Assembly (NCBI GenBank): GCA_023447635.1
Contig: JAEXNA010000169.1
Location: forward strand, 3,360 to 67,359
DNA: 64,000 nt
Reading direction: 5' to 3'
DNA from: Vulcanimicrobiota bacterium
GTDB taxonomy: Bacteria > Vulcanimicrobiota > Xenobia > Xenobiales > JADMJV01
Numbering within the stretch: position 1 is the first letter of the stretch; each line of letters opens with the position of its first letter. Made by a program: the position numbers and the translations under genes. This document shows, piece by piece, positions 51,559 to 60,635 of the stretch. Below the pieces are notes generated by a model. The model was not told the DNA's origin. It did not search any database and saw nothing but the letters and a program-made list of their open reading frames with translations.

Positions 51559-52378
51559 AGGCCGAGGAGAGGTCATCCTGCGCTGGGCCCTGCTGCTGGG
51601 ACTGACGGCGCTGTGTCTGGGGCCTTTCCTGTTCTTGCTCTCGACTTCATTGGAGGGGGGAGACGTCTTTGCTCTGCGCAAGCTCAGCGATCTCCTTCCC
51701 AACGAGCCCACCTTCGCGGCCTACCCCGAGGTGTTCGAAAAGCTTCCAGAGCTGAAAGACTTCTTCTGGAGCACGGCCTTGATCTGCGGTTTGGGAGTGA
51801 CCATGGAGCTGGCGCTGGCCACCCTGGCAGCCTATCCGCTGGCCCGCATGGAGTTCCGGGGCAAAGGTCCGATTATGGGGGCGCTGCTGGCTACGATGAT
51901 GCTGCCCGCCCAGGCCAACATCATCGTCAACTTCGTGACCATCCGCCAGATGGCGCTCTACGACACCTTGACGGCGGTGCTCTTGCCATCGGCCGTGACC
52001 GTGTTCGGCGTGTTTTTGATGCGCCAGGCGTTCCTGGTGGTACCGCGCGACCTGGAGGATGCGGCCCGAGTGGATGGGGCCAGCGAGTGGTTCATCTTCT
52101 GGAGGGTGATGGTCCCGCTGACTCGGCCGGCGCTGGGCACGCTGGCGCTGTTCTCGTTCGTGTCGCACTGGAACAGCTTTATGTGGCCGCTGGTAGTGCT
52201 CGAGACCAAGTCGAAGTACCCGCTTTCGGTGGGACTGTCGCATATGGCGCAGGCGTTCGACTCGAACTTCCGTCTGGTGGCGGCCGGGTCGGTGATGTCG
52301 ATGCTGCCGATCCTGATCATGTTCTTGCTGATGCAGAAGCAGTTCATCCGCGGCATCACCGCCGGCGCCGTGAAGTAG
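51551..52378 (+). CDS. ABC transporter permease, MalG/UgpE type
   Basis: 275 residues with six membrane segments (ILRWALLLGLTALCLGPFLF, WSTALICGLGVTMELALATL, ALLATMMLPAQANIIVNFV, and others) and the EAA loop LEDAARVDGASEWFIFWRVMVPLTRP. Partner of the previous permease; start codon inside its 3' end. No ATPase gene lies in the cluster, so a shared MsmX-like ATPase elsewhere is likely, by analogy. The family B repeats follow 20 bp downstream. Confidence 0.92.
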   Translation: MGRGRGEVILRWALLLGLTALCLGPFLFLLSTSLEGGDVFALRKLSDLLPNEPTFAAYPEVFEKLPELKDFFWSTALICGLGVTMELALATLAAYPLARMEFRGKGPIMGALLATMMLPAQANIIVNFVTIRQMALYDTLTAVLLPSAVTVFGVFLMRQAFLVVPRDLEDAARVDGASEWFIFWRVMVPLTRPALGTLALFSFVSHWNSFMWPLVVLETKSKYPLSVGLSHMAQAFDSNFRLVAAGSVMSMLPILIMFLLMQKQFIRGITAGAVK

Positions 52379-52398
52379 GCCGCGGCCCGAGAATCTCG

Positions 52399-52573
52399 AC
52401 GCGCGGGCACTCGGTGAGCCCGCACTCGGGCACTCGGCGAGCCCGCGTCGGGTTTTGGAGGCGCGCGGGTACTCGGTGAGCCCGCACTCGGGCACTCAAC
52501 GAGCCCGCGTCGGGGTTTTGAGGCGCGCGGGCACTCGGTGAGCCACTCGGCGAGCCCGCGTCGGGGTTCGAAG
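52399..52573. repeat. tandem repeat, family B (three units)
   Basis: Units begin GCGCGGGCACTCGGTGAG at 52401, about 52461 and about 52523 (60, 62 and 51 bp; the third lacks an internal CGCACTCGGG). They share the GCCCGCACTCGGGCACTC block and GAGCCCGCG with the 48-kb array, in the same orientation. The two sets bracket the ABC importer cluster. Confidence 0.85.
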
Positions 52574-52635
52574 ACGCTGGCGAATCTCGACGGGTTAGAG
52601 GTCCTTCCTGCCGGAGGGGGAACCGGCCCCTGATC

Positions 52636-54387
52636 ATGAGGACCGATTTCCATCTGCTGGGAGGGCCGCGCTACAACAGCCGCGTTCTCCGCTGGGCCCT
52701 GGTGCCGCTGCTGCTTCTTCTCTGCCTGGGGCTGGCCGGAGCCAGCGAGGACTTCGAAGGTTCGCCCGAGCCGGCTCCGACCGATGCGGTCAAGGCCAGC
52801 GGTCAGAAGTACTCCTCCACCGGCTCCGCCGTGCTGGAACAGTCGCCCGAGTCGGCCCGATTCGCAGCCCTGCTCGACGCCTATCGACGGTTGGTGGTGG
52901 GAGGCCTCCAGCAGGGGATCCTGGCCGGAGGCTGGGGCGAGATGGAGGGCGCCTACCGGCTTTTCCAGGTCGACCGCGACCATCCCAACCCTCAGATGAT
53001 GGCCTGGTTGACCCGCTCGAAAGTGGTCAAAGAAGGCGATAAAGACGGCAAGCGCACCGTGACCATCGAGAGCCCCGAGTCGGGCGACCTGTCCGCGCTG
53101 TCGCCCGCCATGCGCGCCCTGGTCACCCAGGACGTCGACCAGGACGGCATCAGCGACGTGGTCAGCGTGGGCTACGACGGCTCGGTCTACGTCAGCAAGA
53201 CGAACGGCGGCCGCCAGCAGGTGGTGGCAAAGTCGCCCTCTTACGCCTCTTTCGAGGTCGTCTCGGGACCCGGGTTAGAGAGGGTGCGCGCCGTGCTGCC
53301 CACGGCGGTCGGTTCCATTGAGCCCGCCGGCGCCGGACAGGCGCGCTGCGTTCTAGAGTTAGAGTCGCTGGAGATGGTCAACGGGCGCCTCCTGGGCAAA
53401 GGCACGGAGCAGCGCGAGGTGCTGGTGTCGCTGTCCGAGACCGATCAGGAGATCCGCTTCACTCTTGACGACCCGCCCGATTTTACCCGCCTCTATGAGA
53501 ACGCGGTCGAACTACGGGGCAAGGCGGTCGCCACTCGCAACCTGTCCTCGCTAGAGATCCGCCACAACGGCGAACTGACCTGGGAGAGCCCTGCGGGGCT
53601 GGCTCTTTCGGCGCTGCAGTTCAACCTGGCCCGCCCGCTGAACGGCGGCTGGAATCTGTTCCGCCTGACCGCGCGCGACCAGCGCGGCTCGGTGCGCCGC
53701 CGCGACCTGTGGCTGCACGGACCGCCTTCGAAGCCGGCCATCGGGTTCGAGAACAAACGCGCCGTGGTGATGACGCTCGACGACGGACTACGCGAAAAGA
53801 AACTTCAGGGCTCGCTGCAGAAAGCGGGCTATCCCGTCAGCGGGCTCAGCCTGTTCGAGACGGGGCAGACCACGCCGCAGCAGGTGCTCGCGGCGATTCG
53901 CGACGCTCGGGGGGCCAGTGATCTGCTGCTCTACGTTGAGGCGTCCTCGCTGCCGGGCATGCTGATCGACGGCAAAGTGCTGAAGGTTGGAGGGGGAGCG
54001 CTTTCGGCCTCTGACCTGGCCAAGGCCATCGAGTCGGCGGGCTACGAGCGGGCGCTGGTAGTGGTCTACAGCGAACTCGACGCCTCCATCACGCAGAAGC
54101 CGACCGACGACGCGCTGTGGCAGGACACGACGCGCTTCCTAGAGCGTCTGGGCGACGGTGGGCGACTGGTCTTCGGGAACCTCGAAGTGGGTCAGGATTC
54201 GGCCCGCAGCAAGCGCACCCGCTCACGCGAGCGCCTGCTGGCGGCGCTGGATGCGCCCGGGGGCAGCGACCTGGCTCGCCTGGTCGACGTCGAGCAGCCG
54301 ATCAACACGATTTTCCGCGGTTGGATGTTCGGCCCGCCCGTGCTGGGCGGCTCCTCGGAAGCCCCCGCCGCCACTCCCGCCCGCTAA
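52636..54387 (+). CDS. secreted protein of unknown function with EF-hand-like loop
   Basis: 583 residues with an N-terminal signal-type hydrophobic segment (LRWALVPLLLLLCLGLAGA). Residues about 170-185 (DVDQDGISDVVSVGYDG) resemble an FG-GAP/EF-hand-like calcium loop. The central third is beta-rich. The C-terminal third (about 380-560) has a Rossmann-like alternation (RAVVMTLDDGL, DLLLYVEASSLPG, ERALVVVYSELD) that loosely resembles caspase-like folds, but the catalytic His and Cys are not visible, so I do not assign activity. It follows the repeat block and lies ahead of the MSINA gene. Confidence 0.65.
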   Translation: MRTDFHLLGGPRYNSRVLRWALVPLLLLLCLGLAGASEDFEGSPEPAPTDAVKASGQKYSSTGSAVLEQSPESARFAALLDAYRRLVVGGLQQGILAGGWGEMEGAYRLFQVDRDHPNPQMMAWLTRSKVVKEGDKDGKRTVTIESPESGDLSALSPAMRALVTQDVDQDGISDVVSVGYDGSVYVSKTNGGRQQVVAKSPSYASFEVVSGPGLERVRAVLPTAVGSIEPAGAGQARCVLELESLEMVNGRLLGKGTEQREVLVSLSETDQEIRFTLDDPPDFTRLYENAVELRGKAVATRNLSSLEIRHNGELTWESPAGLALSALQFNLARPLNGGWNLFRLTARDQRGSVRRRDLWLHGPPSKPAIGFENKRAVVMTLDDGLREKKLQGSLQKAGYPVSGLSLFETGQTTPQQVLAAIRDARGASDLLLYVEASSLPGMLIDGKVLKVGGGALSASDLAKAIESAGYERALVVVYSELDASITQKPTDDALWQDTTRFLERLGDGGRLVFGNLEVGQDSARSKRTRSRERLLAALDAPGGSDLARLVDVEQPINTIFRGWMFGPPVLGGSSEAPAATPAR

Positions 54388-54534
54388 CCACGGAGCGCTC
54401 CTGGACGAGCGGTGGGATAGGGGAGAGGTGGGGATAGTTCTCCCTCTACCGTTTACCTCTTTAACAATTTGCTAACGTCCCCGTGACCTCCGTAGGGCTT
54501 AATCGTCCCATAGACTTTGCCCGAGGAGACCGCT

Positions 54535-55215
54535 ATGTCCATCAACGCCAACCGTCCCAACCTTATGGTCGGAGTGCCCACCGGGTACCTCAGCCCTCGC
54601 CTCCCGTTCCCTCCGAACGTGGAAGCGACCGCTACCGTCGGCATCGAACTGGCGCCCGGCCTGGGCATCAGCCTCGACGGGAAAGCGCTGCTGGTCGGCG
54701 CCGCTGGCCACTCTGGCCGCACCGAGATCACGGGAAGACTCAAGGACGGCACCTTCCCGCAGCGCGACAGCGTGGTGCTGCGCAGCGGCGAGCAGACCAC
54801 CGTCGACGGCCACTACAACTGGCAAGACTACAAACTCGAAGGCAGCCGCGACAACTTCCGCGCCACCGGCGAGCAGGTTCATCACGGCTTCAGCGTGACC
54901 CCGACCGACAACGGCTTCCGGGTCGAGAACCCCAAAGCGGCCCGCGCCTGGACCGTAGAGGCTAACGACGGCGGCTACGCCGTGCGCTCGGATTTCGAAG
55001 GGGGGGAGACCTTCCAGGTCTCCCGCCAGGGGAACACCACGCTGGTCGACTCGAACCTACCTGACCAGGACTTCACCATCACCCAGAAGGACGGCGGCGC
55101 CGCCATCATCGACGGTCATCTCAAGACTGACGACTTCTCCTGGACGCCGACCGCTCAGGGTTTCGAACTGCAGGGCCACCACGAGCAGCAGCGCTTCGGT
55201 ATCGTTCTCTCCTGA
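54535..55215 (+). CDS. leaderless beta-rich protein of unknown function (MSINA protein)
   Basis: 226 residues. The ATG at 54535 has GAGGAG upstream; a TTG 18 bases earlier does not. No signal peptide. After an N-terminal MSINANRPNLMVGVPTGY the sequence is a string of beta-hairpins with aromatic or hydrophobic residues every other position (HYNWQDYKLEGSRDNFRATG, GFSVTPTDNGFRVENP, YAVRSDFEGGETFQVSRQG, FTITQKDGGAAIIDGH, FELQGHHEQQRFGIVLS), consistent with a tandem beta-repeat or small beta-solenoid. Same style of N-terminus as the 16724 and 18201 proteins. Function unknown. Confidence 0.75.
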   Translation: MSINANRPNLMVGVPTGYLSPRLPFPPNVEATATVGIELAPGLGISLDGKALLVGAAGHSGRTEITGRLKDGTFPQRDSVVLRSGEQTTVDGHYNWQDYKLEGSRDNFRATGEQVHHGFSVTPTDNGFRVENPKAARAWTVEANDGGYAVRSDFEGGETFQVSRQGNTTLVDSNLPDQDFTITQKDGGAAIIDGHLKTDDFSWTPTAQGFELQGHHEQQRFGIVLS

Positions 55216-55248
55216 TTCCGCCTGTCTTTACCCGACCCAACAGCCCAT

Positions 55249-55281
55249 CTCGATAGGACACCCGTCCGGTGTCCTATCGAG
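55249..55281. repeat. 14-bp perfect hairpin
   Basis: CTCGATAGGACACC (55249-55262) and its exact complement (55268-55281) around CGTCC. No T-run follows, so it is not a classical terminator; it lies between the MSINA and Uma2-type genes and may end or protect the upstream mRNA. Confidence 0.65.
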
Positions 55282-55321
55282 GCAGGGTTGCTCTCGATCG
55301 CCATGGTAGACTCGAGACAAG

Positions 55322-55837
55322 ATGACTTCTAATCAGCACGATAAACTTCGCAGCAACACCCTCGCCACGCTAGAGAAAAAGCTCGAGGGCCAGCCGTTCC
55401 GCCTGCTCTCCCAAGGGGAGACGCTGCTGCCTCCCGGCTCCACCCGGACCCTCCAACCTGACCTTGCCGTGGTCGCCGAAGGGGCCACGCCGAACGCCGA
55501 CGGGGCCTACACCGACGCCGTGATCGTGGTCGAAGTGATGACCCCCGAGAGCGAGGCTGACGACCGGGGCGAAAAGTTCCGCCTCTACCAGACCCTGCCG
55601 TCCCTCAAAGAATACCTGCTGCTCTGCCATCATGACGTGCAGGTCGACCACTACCATCACCCGCCAGACAACGACTGGGCCCTCAACGAAGTTTGCGGCC
55701 GCGAGTGGGAGTTCGTACTCAAAGGCGTGCGCGGCCTGGTCAAGGTCTCCGACCTTTACGACGGCGTCGAGATGGACGAGGCGTACCCCGCCAAAGTCGG
55801 ACCGGTGGACATCAACCACCCGTTCCGCGCCGGCTAA
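55322..55837 (+). CDS. Uma2 family endonuclease-like protein
   Basis: 171 residues of the DUF820/Uma2 restriction-endonuclease-like fold. The active-site strands are seen as LQPDLAVV, then VIVVEVMTPESEADDRGEKFRLYQTLPSLKEYLLL, which matches the family's D...ExK-type core and its SxxxDRGEKFxLY motif. Uma2 proteins are common in cyanobacteria and some other phyla, with poorly known roles. It stands between a hairpin and the convergent YihY-type gene. Start ATG at 55322. Confidence 0.85.
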   Translation: MTSNQHDKLRSNTLATLEKKLEGQPFRLLSQGETLLPPGSTRTLQPDLAVVAEGATPNADGAYTDAVIVVEVMTPESEADDRGEKFRLYQTLPSLKEYLLLCHHDVQVDHYHHPPDNDWALNEVCGREWEFVLKGVRGLVKVSDLYDGVEMDEAYPAKVGPVDINHPFRAG

Positions 55838-55853
55838 GCTCTAGCCAGGCCTT

Positions 55854-56792
55854 CTAGCGCTGCTTCCCCGTCGCCGTCAGTCGGCCCGTCGTCTTTTTCG
55901 GCGCCGTCACCAGAGCGGCCCGTTCGGCGGCGTCCAGGTTCACGAACACCAACTCGGCGCCCAGCATAAACACGGCCGCCTCGATGTAGAGCCAGACCAG
56001 CATCCCGACGATACCCCAGACGGTAGCGTAGAACGGATTCGACCCGGCCAGTTTGACGATAAAGGTCAGGTAGACCCAGGACGAGATCTTCCAGGCCACG
56101 CAAGAGAAGATGGCGCCCGGCACCGCCATCGAAATCGGCACGCGACGCGACGGTAGCATGATGTAGAGCAGCAGGAAGATCATGGTCACCGCGATCGGCA
56201 CCACCACCCAGGAATGGATGTTGGCCATGATGATGGTGTCAGCCAGGTTCCAGCGCTCCTCGATGATCTCGGGCATCTCGACTCGCTTCAGCGCCACGCT
56301 TAGCCAGGCCAGTCCCAGTGAGGTTGCTCCCACCCCCAGCACCACCGCCGTGCACAAGAGCACCAGCATCATGGCCAGCAGGTTGGCCACAGCCCAATTG
56401 CGTTCGAGCGGGATGTCCCATGCCTTGTGCAAGGCGAACTCCATGGCCCGAAAAAGCTGACGCCCCGACCACAGTAAGACCAGAAAGCCGGCCACACCGA
56501 TCTGGATACTCTGAGCGAACAGTTCGCGCACATGCTGGTCCAGGAAGTGCACCATATCCGGCGGCAAGAACAGCGCCATCAACTTCATAGTGTCGTTGAT
56601 CGCCTCGTCCGGCGTGTACATGTAGGACAGCAGCGCGACCGAGATCAGCACCAGCGGGAACAACGAGAAGAAGGCGAAGAAAGCGATGCCCGCCGAAACG
56701 AACTGGCCGTCGTCGGCGACAAACTCTTTGCCTACGGCAAAAGCGGTACGAAAAGGGTGCTTGAAAGTTTCGACCCAGGTCTTCGCCCTCAT
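55854..56792 (-). CDS. YihY/BrkB-family inner-membrane protein
   Basis: 312 residues with about six membrane segments: SAGIAFFAFFSLFPLVLISVALL opens the family, followed by FLVLLWSGRQLFRAMEFALHKAWDI, LLAMMLVLLCTAVVLGVGATSLGL, VPIAVTMIFLLLYIMLPSRR and the VPGAIFSCVAWKISSWVYLTFIV end. YihY proteins are inner-membrane proteins of unclear function. The C-terminal tail is basic. The start codon faces the dacB gene, 36 bp away, so the two are divergent. Confidence 0.9.
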   Translation of the reverse strand: MRAKTWVETFKHPFRTAFAVGKEFVADDGQFVSAGIAFFAFFSLFPLVLISVALLSYMYTPDEAINDTMKLMALFLPPDMVHFLDQHVRELFAQSIQIGVAGFLVLLWSGRQLFRAMEFALHKAWDIPLERNWAVANLLAMMLVLLCTAVVLGVGATSLGLAWLSVALKRVEMPEIIEERWNLADTIIMANIHSWVVVPIAVTMIFLLLYIMLPSRRVPISMAVPGAIFSCVAWKISSWVYLTFIVKLAGSNPFYATVWGIVGMLVWLYIEAAVFMLGAELVFVNLDAAERAALVTAPKKTTGRLTATGKQR

Positions 56793-56828
56793 GAAAGGAT
56801 TTGCCGATTTATTGAAAAAATCTCAAAG

Positions 56829-58319
56829 ATGAGATCCGCCTCGGCTTTACCGCATCCTGCCCTTTTCCACCGGCCTACCAGGTCACCCATCGCTAAGAGT
56901 TATGCCCGATCGGTGGCCTTCCTCTTCGTGCTCCTTCTGATGGGGATGCCCGCAGCGGCCCAAAAGGGGCCTCGGCGCGACCTGCAAGCCTCGCTGGACG
57001 GCCTGGTCAAAGGGTTCGAAAGCGCTCACAGCGGCAGCGTCGGGGTCAGCACGCTGGTCTTCAAGTCGGGTAAAGTTCCCTACTCTTATAAAGGCACCAA
57101 ACCGATGGCTCCGGCCTCGAACATGAAGCTGGTCACCACCGCCGTGGCTATGGACCGCCTGGGTCCCGACTTTCAGTTCGAGACCCGTCTCTACGGCCCC
57201 AGCACCCACGTCAACGGCGTGGCCACCGGCGACCTGGTCATCAAAGGCGGCGGCGACCCCAGTTTCTACGCGCCCTACGTCGGGTCGGCCATGGAGCCGC
57301 TGCAAGAGTTCGCCCGCGCCGTCAAGCAAGCCGGGATCAAGAAGGTCAACGGGAACCTGGTGGTCGACGACTCGGACTTCGACCGCAAGTTTATCTCGGA
57401 CACCCACCTGGAGCGCTACCGTCTGGAGGCCTACGCGGCCCCGGTGGGAGGCCTCTCCCTGAACCGGAACGTGGTGACCCTGAACGTCACTCTCGACGGC
57501 ATCTCGACCGACCCGCCCACGGGCTCGCTAGAGTTCGTCAACAAGGTCACGGCCGGCGGCTACGACCAGGTCTGGGTCGAACGCCCTCGCGGCACCGACA
57601 AGATCGTGGTCAACGGCGTGGTCCGTCCCGGCAGCAGCGTCTCGACCACCCTGACCATCCACGACCCGGTTCGCTTCACCGGCAGCGCCTTCTTCCGCGC
57701 CCTGGCCAAGGCCGGGATCGCCATGACGGGCAAGTGGGTGACCGTGGCCGAAGGCAAGCCGGCCAATCTCTCGGGCAAAGTGATGCTGGCCCGCCACCGT
57801 TCGCCCAAGCTGCGCGAACTGATCCGCGAGACCAACGTGGAAAGCGACAACGTTCTGGCCGAACACATCTTCCGCCGACTCGGCGCCACCGTGGTGGGTT
57901 ACGGTAGCGCTCGTAACTCCGAGGCGGTGGTGCGCGACTTCTTCGCCAAACACGGCATCGACGACAAGGGTCTGAAGATGTTCGACGGCTGCGGACTTTC
58001 CGAGTCTGACCGCATCTCGCCCTTCCAACTGGTCCGCCTGCTGCACGCCATGTGGGGCCACCGCAACGGCCAGATGTACATCGATTCGCTGCCGGCGCCC
58101 GGCGAAGGCACCCTGCAGGGTCGCCTGGGCGGAGCGCTGATGCGCGCCAAGACCGGAACTCTGAACAACCATACCGGCCTGACCGGCTACGTGGTCACCG
58201 CTTACGGACAGACCGTCGGCTTCTCGATCCTGGTCAACAACGTTCAGGAGGTGTGGCCCGCCGTCGAACTTCAGGACCGCATCGTCAGCCTGCTCAGCGG
58301 TTGGAGCCAGCCGCTGTAG
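56829..58319 (+). CDS. dacB: D-alanyl-D-alanine carboxypeptidase/endopeptidase (PBP4)
   Basis: 496 residues from the ATG at 56829 (weak ribosome site). A signal peptide (SVAFLFVLLLMGMPAAAQ) precedes the PBP4 fold. The active-site motifs are SxxK in PASNMKLVTT (nucleophile Ser), SxN in VESDNVLAEHIF and KTG in RAKTGTLNNHTGLTGY. Between SxxK and SxN lies the large inserted domain typical of PBP4, with LVIKGGGDPSFY and LSLNRNVVTL. It trims or cleaves peptide cross-links in peptidoglycan. A long shadow frame upstream is not part of it. A terminator follows. Confidence 0.92.
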   Translation: MRSASALPHPALFHRPTRSPIAKSYARSVAFLFVLLLMGMPAAAQKGPRRDLQASLDGLVKGFESAHSGSVGVSTLVFKSGKVPYSYKGTKPMAPASNMKLVTTAVAMDRLGPDFQFETRLYGPSTHVNGVATGDLVIKGGGDPSFYAPYVGSAMEPLQEFARAVKQAGIKKVNGNLVVDDSDFDRKFISDTHLERYRLEAYAAPVGGLSLNRNVVTLNVTLDGISTDPPTGSLEFVNKVTAGGYDQVWVERPRGTDKIVVNGVVRPGSSVSTTLTIHDPVRFTGSAFFRALAKAGIAMTGKWVTVAEGKPANLSGKVMLARHRSPKLRELIRETNVESDNVLAEHIFRRLGATVVGYGSARNSEAVVRDFFAKHGIDDKGLKMFDGCGLSESDRISPFQLVRLLHAMWGHRNGQMYIDSLPAPGEGTLQGRLGGALMRAKTGTLNNHTGLTGYVVTAYGQTVGFSILVNNVQEVWPAVELQDRIVSLLSGWSQPL

Positions 58320-58350
58320 GCGGGGGGATGTAGCCCTCCAACCTTCTCCG

Positions 58351-58387
58351 AAAAAAAGACCCCCGAACAGCTCGGGGGGTCTTTTTT
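58351..58387. terminator. bidirectional intrinsic terminator
   Basis: A run of A's, then GACCCCCGA pairing with TCGGGGGGTC around ACAGC, then TTTTTT. It serves dacB on the plus strand and, by its A-run, can stop the leftward operon that ends at 58446. Confidence 0.92.
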
Positions 58388-58445
58388 GTGGGAGGGGACT
58401 CCCAGGGGAGGCTCCGGAGGGGTTGGAGGCCGCCGAGGCTGCGAG

Positions 58446-60626
58446 CTATAGCCCGAGACGGTCGCGCACGTCGTTGAACTGGCGGTCCAGATCGTTGGTG
58501 CGAGGAACCCGAGTATCGTTAGGGTCCCAGACCAGCCACAGATAGGTCGAGAACGGCGCCTGCATACGGGCGAAGTAGCGCAAGCAGTAGGTCGGAACGG
58601 CCCGTCCGCCAGCGTAGGCCCAGCCCGCCACGGGCTGCTGCTGGCCCCGCTTCAGCGAGTAGCGGAAGCGTCCGGGGAAGATCGGAACCAGGCGGGCCTG
58701 CAGCGCTTTGCCGCGGATCAGACAGCCCATGTCGCCGCGCATCAGGATGTCCAGATGCGGCGAGAGGACCAGATTGGTGTCGAAGTCGACCTCACCTTCG
58801 CCGTCCAGCGTATCGCGGATGGCGATATGTTTGGACTCGGGCAGGAACAAGACTTCGCGCCACAGCGTCCAGGGACGATCGGGGGCAACCCAGACGGGAC
58901 GGTGGGCGGCCAGATAGCGCGCGTTACCGCCCAGGCGGGCTTCGAACATGTTGCTCTCGCTGCGCGAGCCGACGCGGTCCAGGCACAGCGGTTCGCGCTC
59001 GCGACCGATGCGTGGGGCGCTATGAGAGGTGATGCGGGCGAAGGTGGGCTGAACCAGATGGGTCAGGTCCGGGCCGCCCGGTTCGACAAAGACCGATTCC
59101 CCGTTCAGGCACAGCGACAGGTGCAGGGTGTCGTCGTGCAGCGGGATCGAAGCGGGAGCGGGCGGTGCTACCTCTAGCAGCGAGGCCATCGGGGTGCCGC
59201 GCAAGAGGCACCAGTTGGCCTGGCGCTCCCAGTGGTCGCGAGCCACCACCACGCCGGCTTCGGGGAAAGCGCGGCTCTTGGGCCCACCAGACAGGCCGAT
59301 GTCCAGCCCCTGATAGAAGTTTTCGGCCTGCGGACCCAGCCACCACCACAGTTCGGGCGGCATCTCGACCCCGGGACGGAAATCGTCCCGCTGGCAGGCG
59401 ATGGCGCCCAGCGCCATGAGGCGATGCGAGTGCTCCGTGGCTCCCACGAACTGGCCCAGGAACGAGTGCACGGTGGTGGCGCCGATGTCGCACGCCTTAC
59501 GGTCGGGCGGAGTGATCAGAGTCAGCGTTTCGCAAGCGTTTTCGATCGCCTCGCGCAGCCCTTTGGGCGACGGGATGGCGTTGAGCCGGTGCAGGATCTC
59601 GGGCAGCAGGATCCATTCCAGCAGCTCGCGATGGGCCGCAGCCGAACCGGACAGATGGAAGCCGTCCCGCCCCATGCACTCCCAGGCTCTTTTGGGCAGC
59701 TCTTGGGAAGCCAGCTCGTACCAGCGCTGGGCCGGCTTGAGTTCGGGGAAGGTCAAGCTCAGCAGGCACAGCGCCGACGAAGCGGCCAGCAACTGATTCG
59801 GGCTCTGGTCGCGCTCTTCGTCGGCCAGGATGTCGGCCAGCACCGCGCCGTGCAGCACGATGGTCTTGAGCAGGCGCACGGTGACTTCGTCCTGCAACTG
59901 CTCCGAGCTCAGGAACAGATTCAGCGCCAGCATCCAGTTGACCAGACGCTGCGAGATGTTGACGGTGTCGATCCAGTTGATACCGAACTGGGCGGGGTTG
60001 CGTTCGGTGAAGTCGACCGCCTGCACCACGAACTCACTGACCAGGGTCTCCAGGCCGGTGATCCAGTAGGCGCGCCCCATCGTCACGAAATGGTCGTGCG
60101 TGTTGAACAGCCAGGTGGCCTCGACCGGGCCCATCTCCTTGGCGGACTCCTCGTTGGGACGACGGAGCACGCCGCGGAGATCGGTGTCGGCGCCGTAGAT
60201 CCACGAGCTATCGACAAAGTCGGTGAACCAGTCGATGGCCGACGGAAACTGCTTGTGCAGCCCCATCACGGTAAAGCTACGGCTCTGAGCCTCTTCGGCC
60301 GAGCGCAGCAAACGACGCAGGGGAAGCTCGTCGCCTTTGACCTGCTCGAGCAGCATGTCCCGGTTGGAGGGGTGCAGGAAGAAGCGGGGCCGCAAGCGGT
60401 CCCGCACGTGGTCCACCAGGTGCGCCTGAGCCTGGCTCATACGCCCCTGGCGGGCCGAGCGTTTGGCCTCTTCCAGATCAAGACTGACGGAGCGGAAATG
60501 CGACAGCAACTCCTCGTCAGAGATGTCCAGCGGTTCGCGCTCGGCGCGGGACGTGGCCACGCGCATTTCGATGCTGATCTCCTTCTGTAGAAGACTGCGC
60601 ACCTTTTTCCCCAAACGGTTCAGCAT
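58446..60626 (-). CDS. heparinase II/III-family protein
   Basis: 726 residues. The N-terminal half is helical and toroid-like (THDHFVTMGRAYWITGLETL, GINWIDTVNISQRLVNWMLAL, RDGFHLSGSAAAHRELLEWILL), as in heparinase II/III lyases. The C-terminal half is beta-sandwich with FPEAGVVVARDHWERQANWCLLRG and LCLNGESVFVEPGGPD. The NISQR, AAHRELL and ERQANW segments are family motifs near the active cleft. No signal peptide is visible, so it may act in the cytoplasm or on an assembly intermediate. It follows a DegT aminotransferase by nine bases in a likely polysaccharide operon. Confidence 0.85.
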   Translation of the reverse strand: MLNRLGKKVRSLLQKEISIEMRVATSRAEREPLDISDEELLSHFRSVSLDLEEAKRSARQGRMSQAQAHLVDHVRDRLRPRFFLHPSNRDMLLEQVKGDELPLRRLLRSAEEAQSRSFTVMGLHKQFPSAIDWFTDFVDSSWIYGADTDLRGVLRRPNEESAKEMGPVEATWLFNTHDHFVTMGRAYWITGLETLVSEFVVQAVDFTERNPAQFGINWIDTVNISQRLVNWMLALNLFLSSEQLQDEVTVRLLKTIVLHGAVLADILADEERDQSPNQLLAASSALCLLSLTFPELKPAQRWYELASQELPKRAWECMGRDGFHLSGSAAAHRELLEWILLPEILHRLNAIPSPKGLREAIENACETLTLITPPDRKACDIGATTVHSFLGQFVGATEHSHRLMALGAIACQRDDFRPGVEMPPELWWWLGPQAENFYQGLDIGLSGGPKSRAFPEAGVVVARDHWERQANWCLLRGTPMASLLEVAPPAPASIPLHDDTLHLSLCLNGESVFVEPGGPDLTHLVQPTFARITSHSAPRIGREREPLCLDRVGSRSESNMFEARLGGNARYLAAHRPVWVAPDRPWTLWREVLFLPESKHIAIRDTLDGEGEVDFDTNLVLSPHLDILMRGDMGCLIRGKALQARLVPIFPGRFRYSLKRGQQQPVAGWAYAGGRAVPTYCLRYFARMQAPFSTYLWLVWDPNDTRVPRTNDLDRQFNDVRDRLGL

Positions 60627-60635
60627 AGCGGGCGC

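Noticed and set aside
54517..54534. TTG start of the MSINA gene 18 bases upstream
   Set aside because: GAGGAG lies after this codon and before the ATG at 54535, so it serves the ATG.
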